Positions 4,537-5,298 of a stretch of 5,298 nucleotides of DNA are shown here, piece by piece (position 1 is the stretch's first letter; each line of letters opens with the position of its first letter). Below the pieces are notes generated by a model. That model was not told the origin of the DNA. It did not search any database and saw nothing but the letters and a program-made list of their open reading frames with translations. The DNA lies in contig JAPLEC010000110.1 of NCBI GenBank assembly GCA_026391515.1, forward strand, positions 1 to 5,298. The letters are read 5' to 3'. Source of the DNA: Bacteroidia bacterium (GTDB lineage Bacteria; Bacteroidota; Bacteroidia; Bacteroidales; VadinHA17). A program made the position numbers and the translations under genes.

Positions 4537-5298
4537 ATGTTTAAAAGACTCTCATTTTTAGCAATGATTGTGATGATTGCTTTTGCAATACCAGCTTTGG
4601 CTGGTACTAACGTGGGTAATGTTAACCAAACTGGCGATCTCAATGTGGCTACTATTGATCAAGTTGGTTCAAGCGATGTAGCGAACATTACTCAGTATGG
4701 GACGAACCGGGCTGACATTGATCAAACCGGGAACAGCAACCAGGCCACAATTGTTCAGGGCGCACCTGGAAACCATGTTTACAACCTTTATGAACCCAGC
4801 TATCACCCTGCTGGTGATTGGGCTATGGGAGCCTACATTAAGCAAAATGGAAACTCCAATACCGCAAGTATCATTGAGAGGGCAAGTGATACCTATGCCC
4901 ATATTTACCAAACTGGGAATCGTAACATAGGTTCTCAAGACATTGGTACTTACGAAAGTAAAGCCAATTATATAACTTTCAGTCCACATCGGGGAGTGCT
5001 AATTGACCAGATTGGCAGTGACAACCAGGCCTACCAGACAACGGTGGCCAGCTTTGGCTGTTATGGCATTGACAATATGCAAATTCTCCAACAGGGCAAT
5101 TGGAACTACGCCAATCAATACAGTCAAGGCGGAATGGCCAGCGTGATGGAGATTTTCCAAACTGGAAACTCGAACAATTCTGTGCAATATCAGGATGGAA
5201 GATTCAGTAGAGCTCATGCTGGTATAACTGGGAGCAGCAATATTACCAATCAGTATCAGTTGTATACTGTCTGGTCTGTATCTGGAGTTAACAGTGCT
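4537..5298 (+). CDS. curlin-repeat amyloid subunit (CsgA/CsgB-like), truncated by window end
   Basis: The frame runs from the ATG at 4537 (GGAG at 4525-4528, eight bases before) to the window end without a stop, giving 254 residues so far. That is already much longer than E. coli CsgA (151). Residues 1-22 are a Sec signal peptide ending ALA before Gly23. Curlin units Q-x-G-x2-N-x-A start at Gln31, Gln42 (Asp for Asn), Gln63, Gln103 and Gln185. Looser forms start at Gln53, Gln125, Gln158 (fits fully) and Gln208. The first five glutamines (31, 42, 53, 63, 74) are spaced 10-11 residues, as in the curlin beta-solenoid. Between the repeats lie non-repeat insertions at about 75-100, 132-155 and 166-182; the last contains the only Cys (175). 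There is no obvious Gly-rich N-terminal targeting segment like the E. coli N22 region. It is the presumed CsgG cargo. I cannot tell whether it is the major (CsgA) or nucleator (CsgB) role. Confidence 0.9.
   Translation, partial: MFKRLSFLAMIVMIAFAIPALAGTNVGNVNQTGDLNVATIDQVGSSDVANITQYGTNRADIDQTGNSNQATIVQGAPGNHVYNLYEPSYHPAGDWAMGAYIKQNGNSNTASIIERASDTYAHIYQTGNRNIGSQDIGTYESKANYITFSPHRGVLIDQIGSDNQAYQTTVASFGCYGIDNMQILQQGNWNYANQYSQGGMASVMEIFQTGNSNNSVQYQDGRFSRAHAGITGSSNITNQYQLYTVWSVSGVNSA

Noticed and set aside
4413..5217. Four open frames over the curlin gene (three minus, one plus)
   Set aside because: They are shadows of the curlin frame, which has a signal peptide, an SD and clear Q-x-G-x2-N-x-A repeats.
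1..5298. CRISPR array, tRNA, rRNA or insertion sequence
   Set aside because: I saw no spaced direct-repeat array, cloverleaf, rRNA core sequence, transposase frame or terminal inverted repeats on either strand by reading.

Overview
The window carries a curli-type functional-amyloid locus from a diderm (Gram-negative-type) bacterium. Three adjacent genes are recognisable as the curli secretion and assembly proteins CsgE, CsgF and CsgG. They are followed by the start of a long curlin-repeat amyloid subunit that runs off the right edge. Because CsgG is an outer-membrane lipoprotein channel, the host must have an outer membrane. The DNA is A/T-rich, with purine-rich Shine-Dalgarno (SD) sites before nearly every gene. 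The gene order and sequence divergence do not look enterobacterial. I cannot name the phylum; an uncultured lineage or a distant proteobacterial or Nitrospirota/Desulfobacterota-like host is a guess.

Layout, all on the + strand. (1) 2-670 is the 3' part of a TPR-repeat protein whose start lies outside the window. (2) 671-855 is an unusual leader with a 16-bp tandem repeat, each copy holding a 12-base perfect match to the canonical anti-SD complement, plus a third strong SD-like site and a hairpin. (3) 856-1197 is a small secreted Gly/Ala/Ser-rich protein, followed by a Rho-independent terminator (1225-1270). (4) 1317-2264 is a secreted 315-residue protein of unknown function with a Gly/Ala/Ser-rich mature N-terminus, followed by a second terminator (2272-2344). 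(5) 2345-2615 is an A/T-rich gap with a possible 34-residue peptide and a 14-codon mini-ORF that overlaps the csgE start. (6) 2616-4441 is csgE-csgF-csgG, tightly packed. (7) 4442-4536 is a leader with a possible promoter, an inverted repeat and a 17-bp element also found before the gene at 856. (8) From 4537 to the right edge is the curlin-repeat subunit.

How it probably works: curlin and perhaps the two Gly-rich proteins enter the periplasm through Sec signal peptides. CsgE would cap the CsgG channel and deliver the substrate. CsgG would export it, and CsgF at the outer face would couple export to nucleation. The TPR protein and the two Gly-rich proteins are not part of the enterobacterial curli set. 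Their place beside csg genes, their signal peptides and the shared leader element make them candidate accessory components or extra CsgG cargo, but this is inference. No csgD, csgC or second curlin gene is visible in the window.
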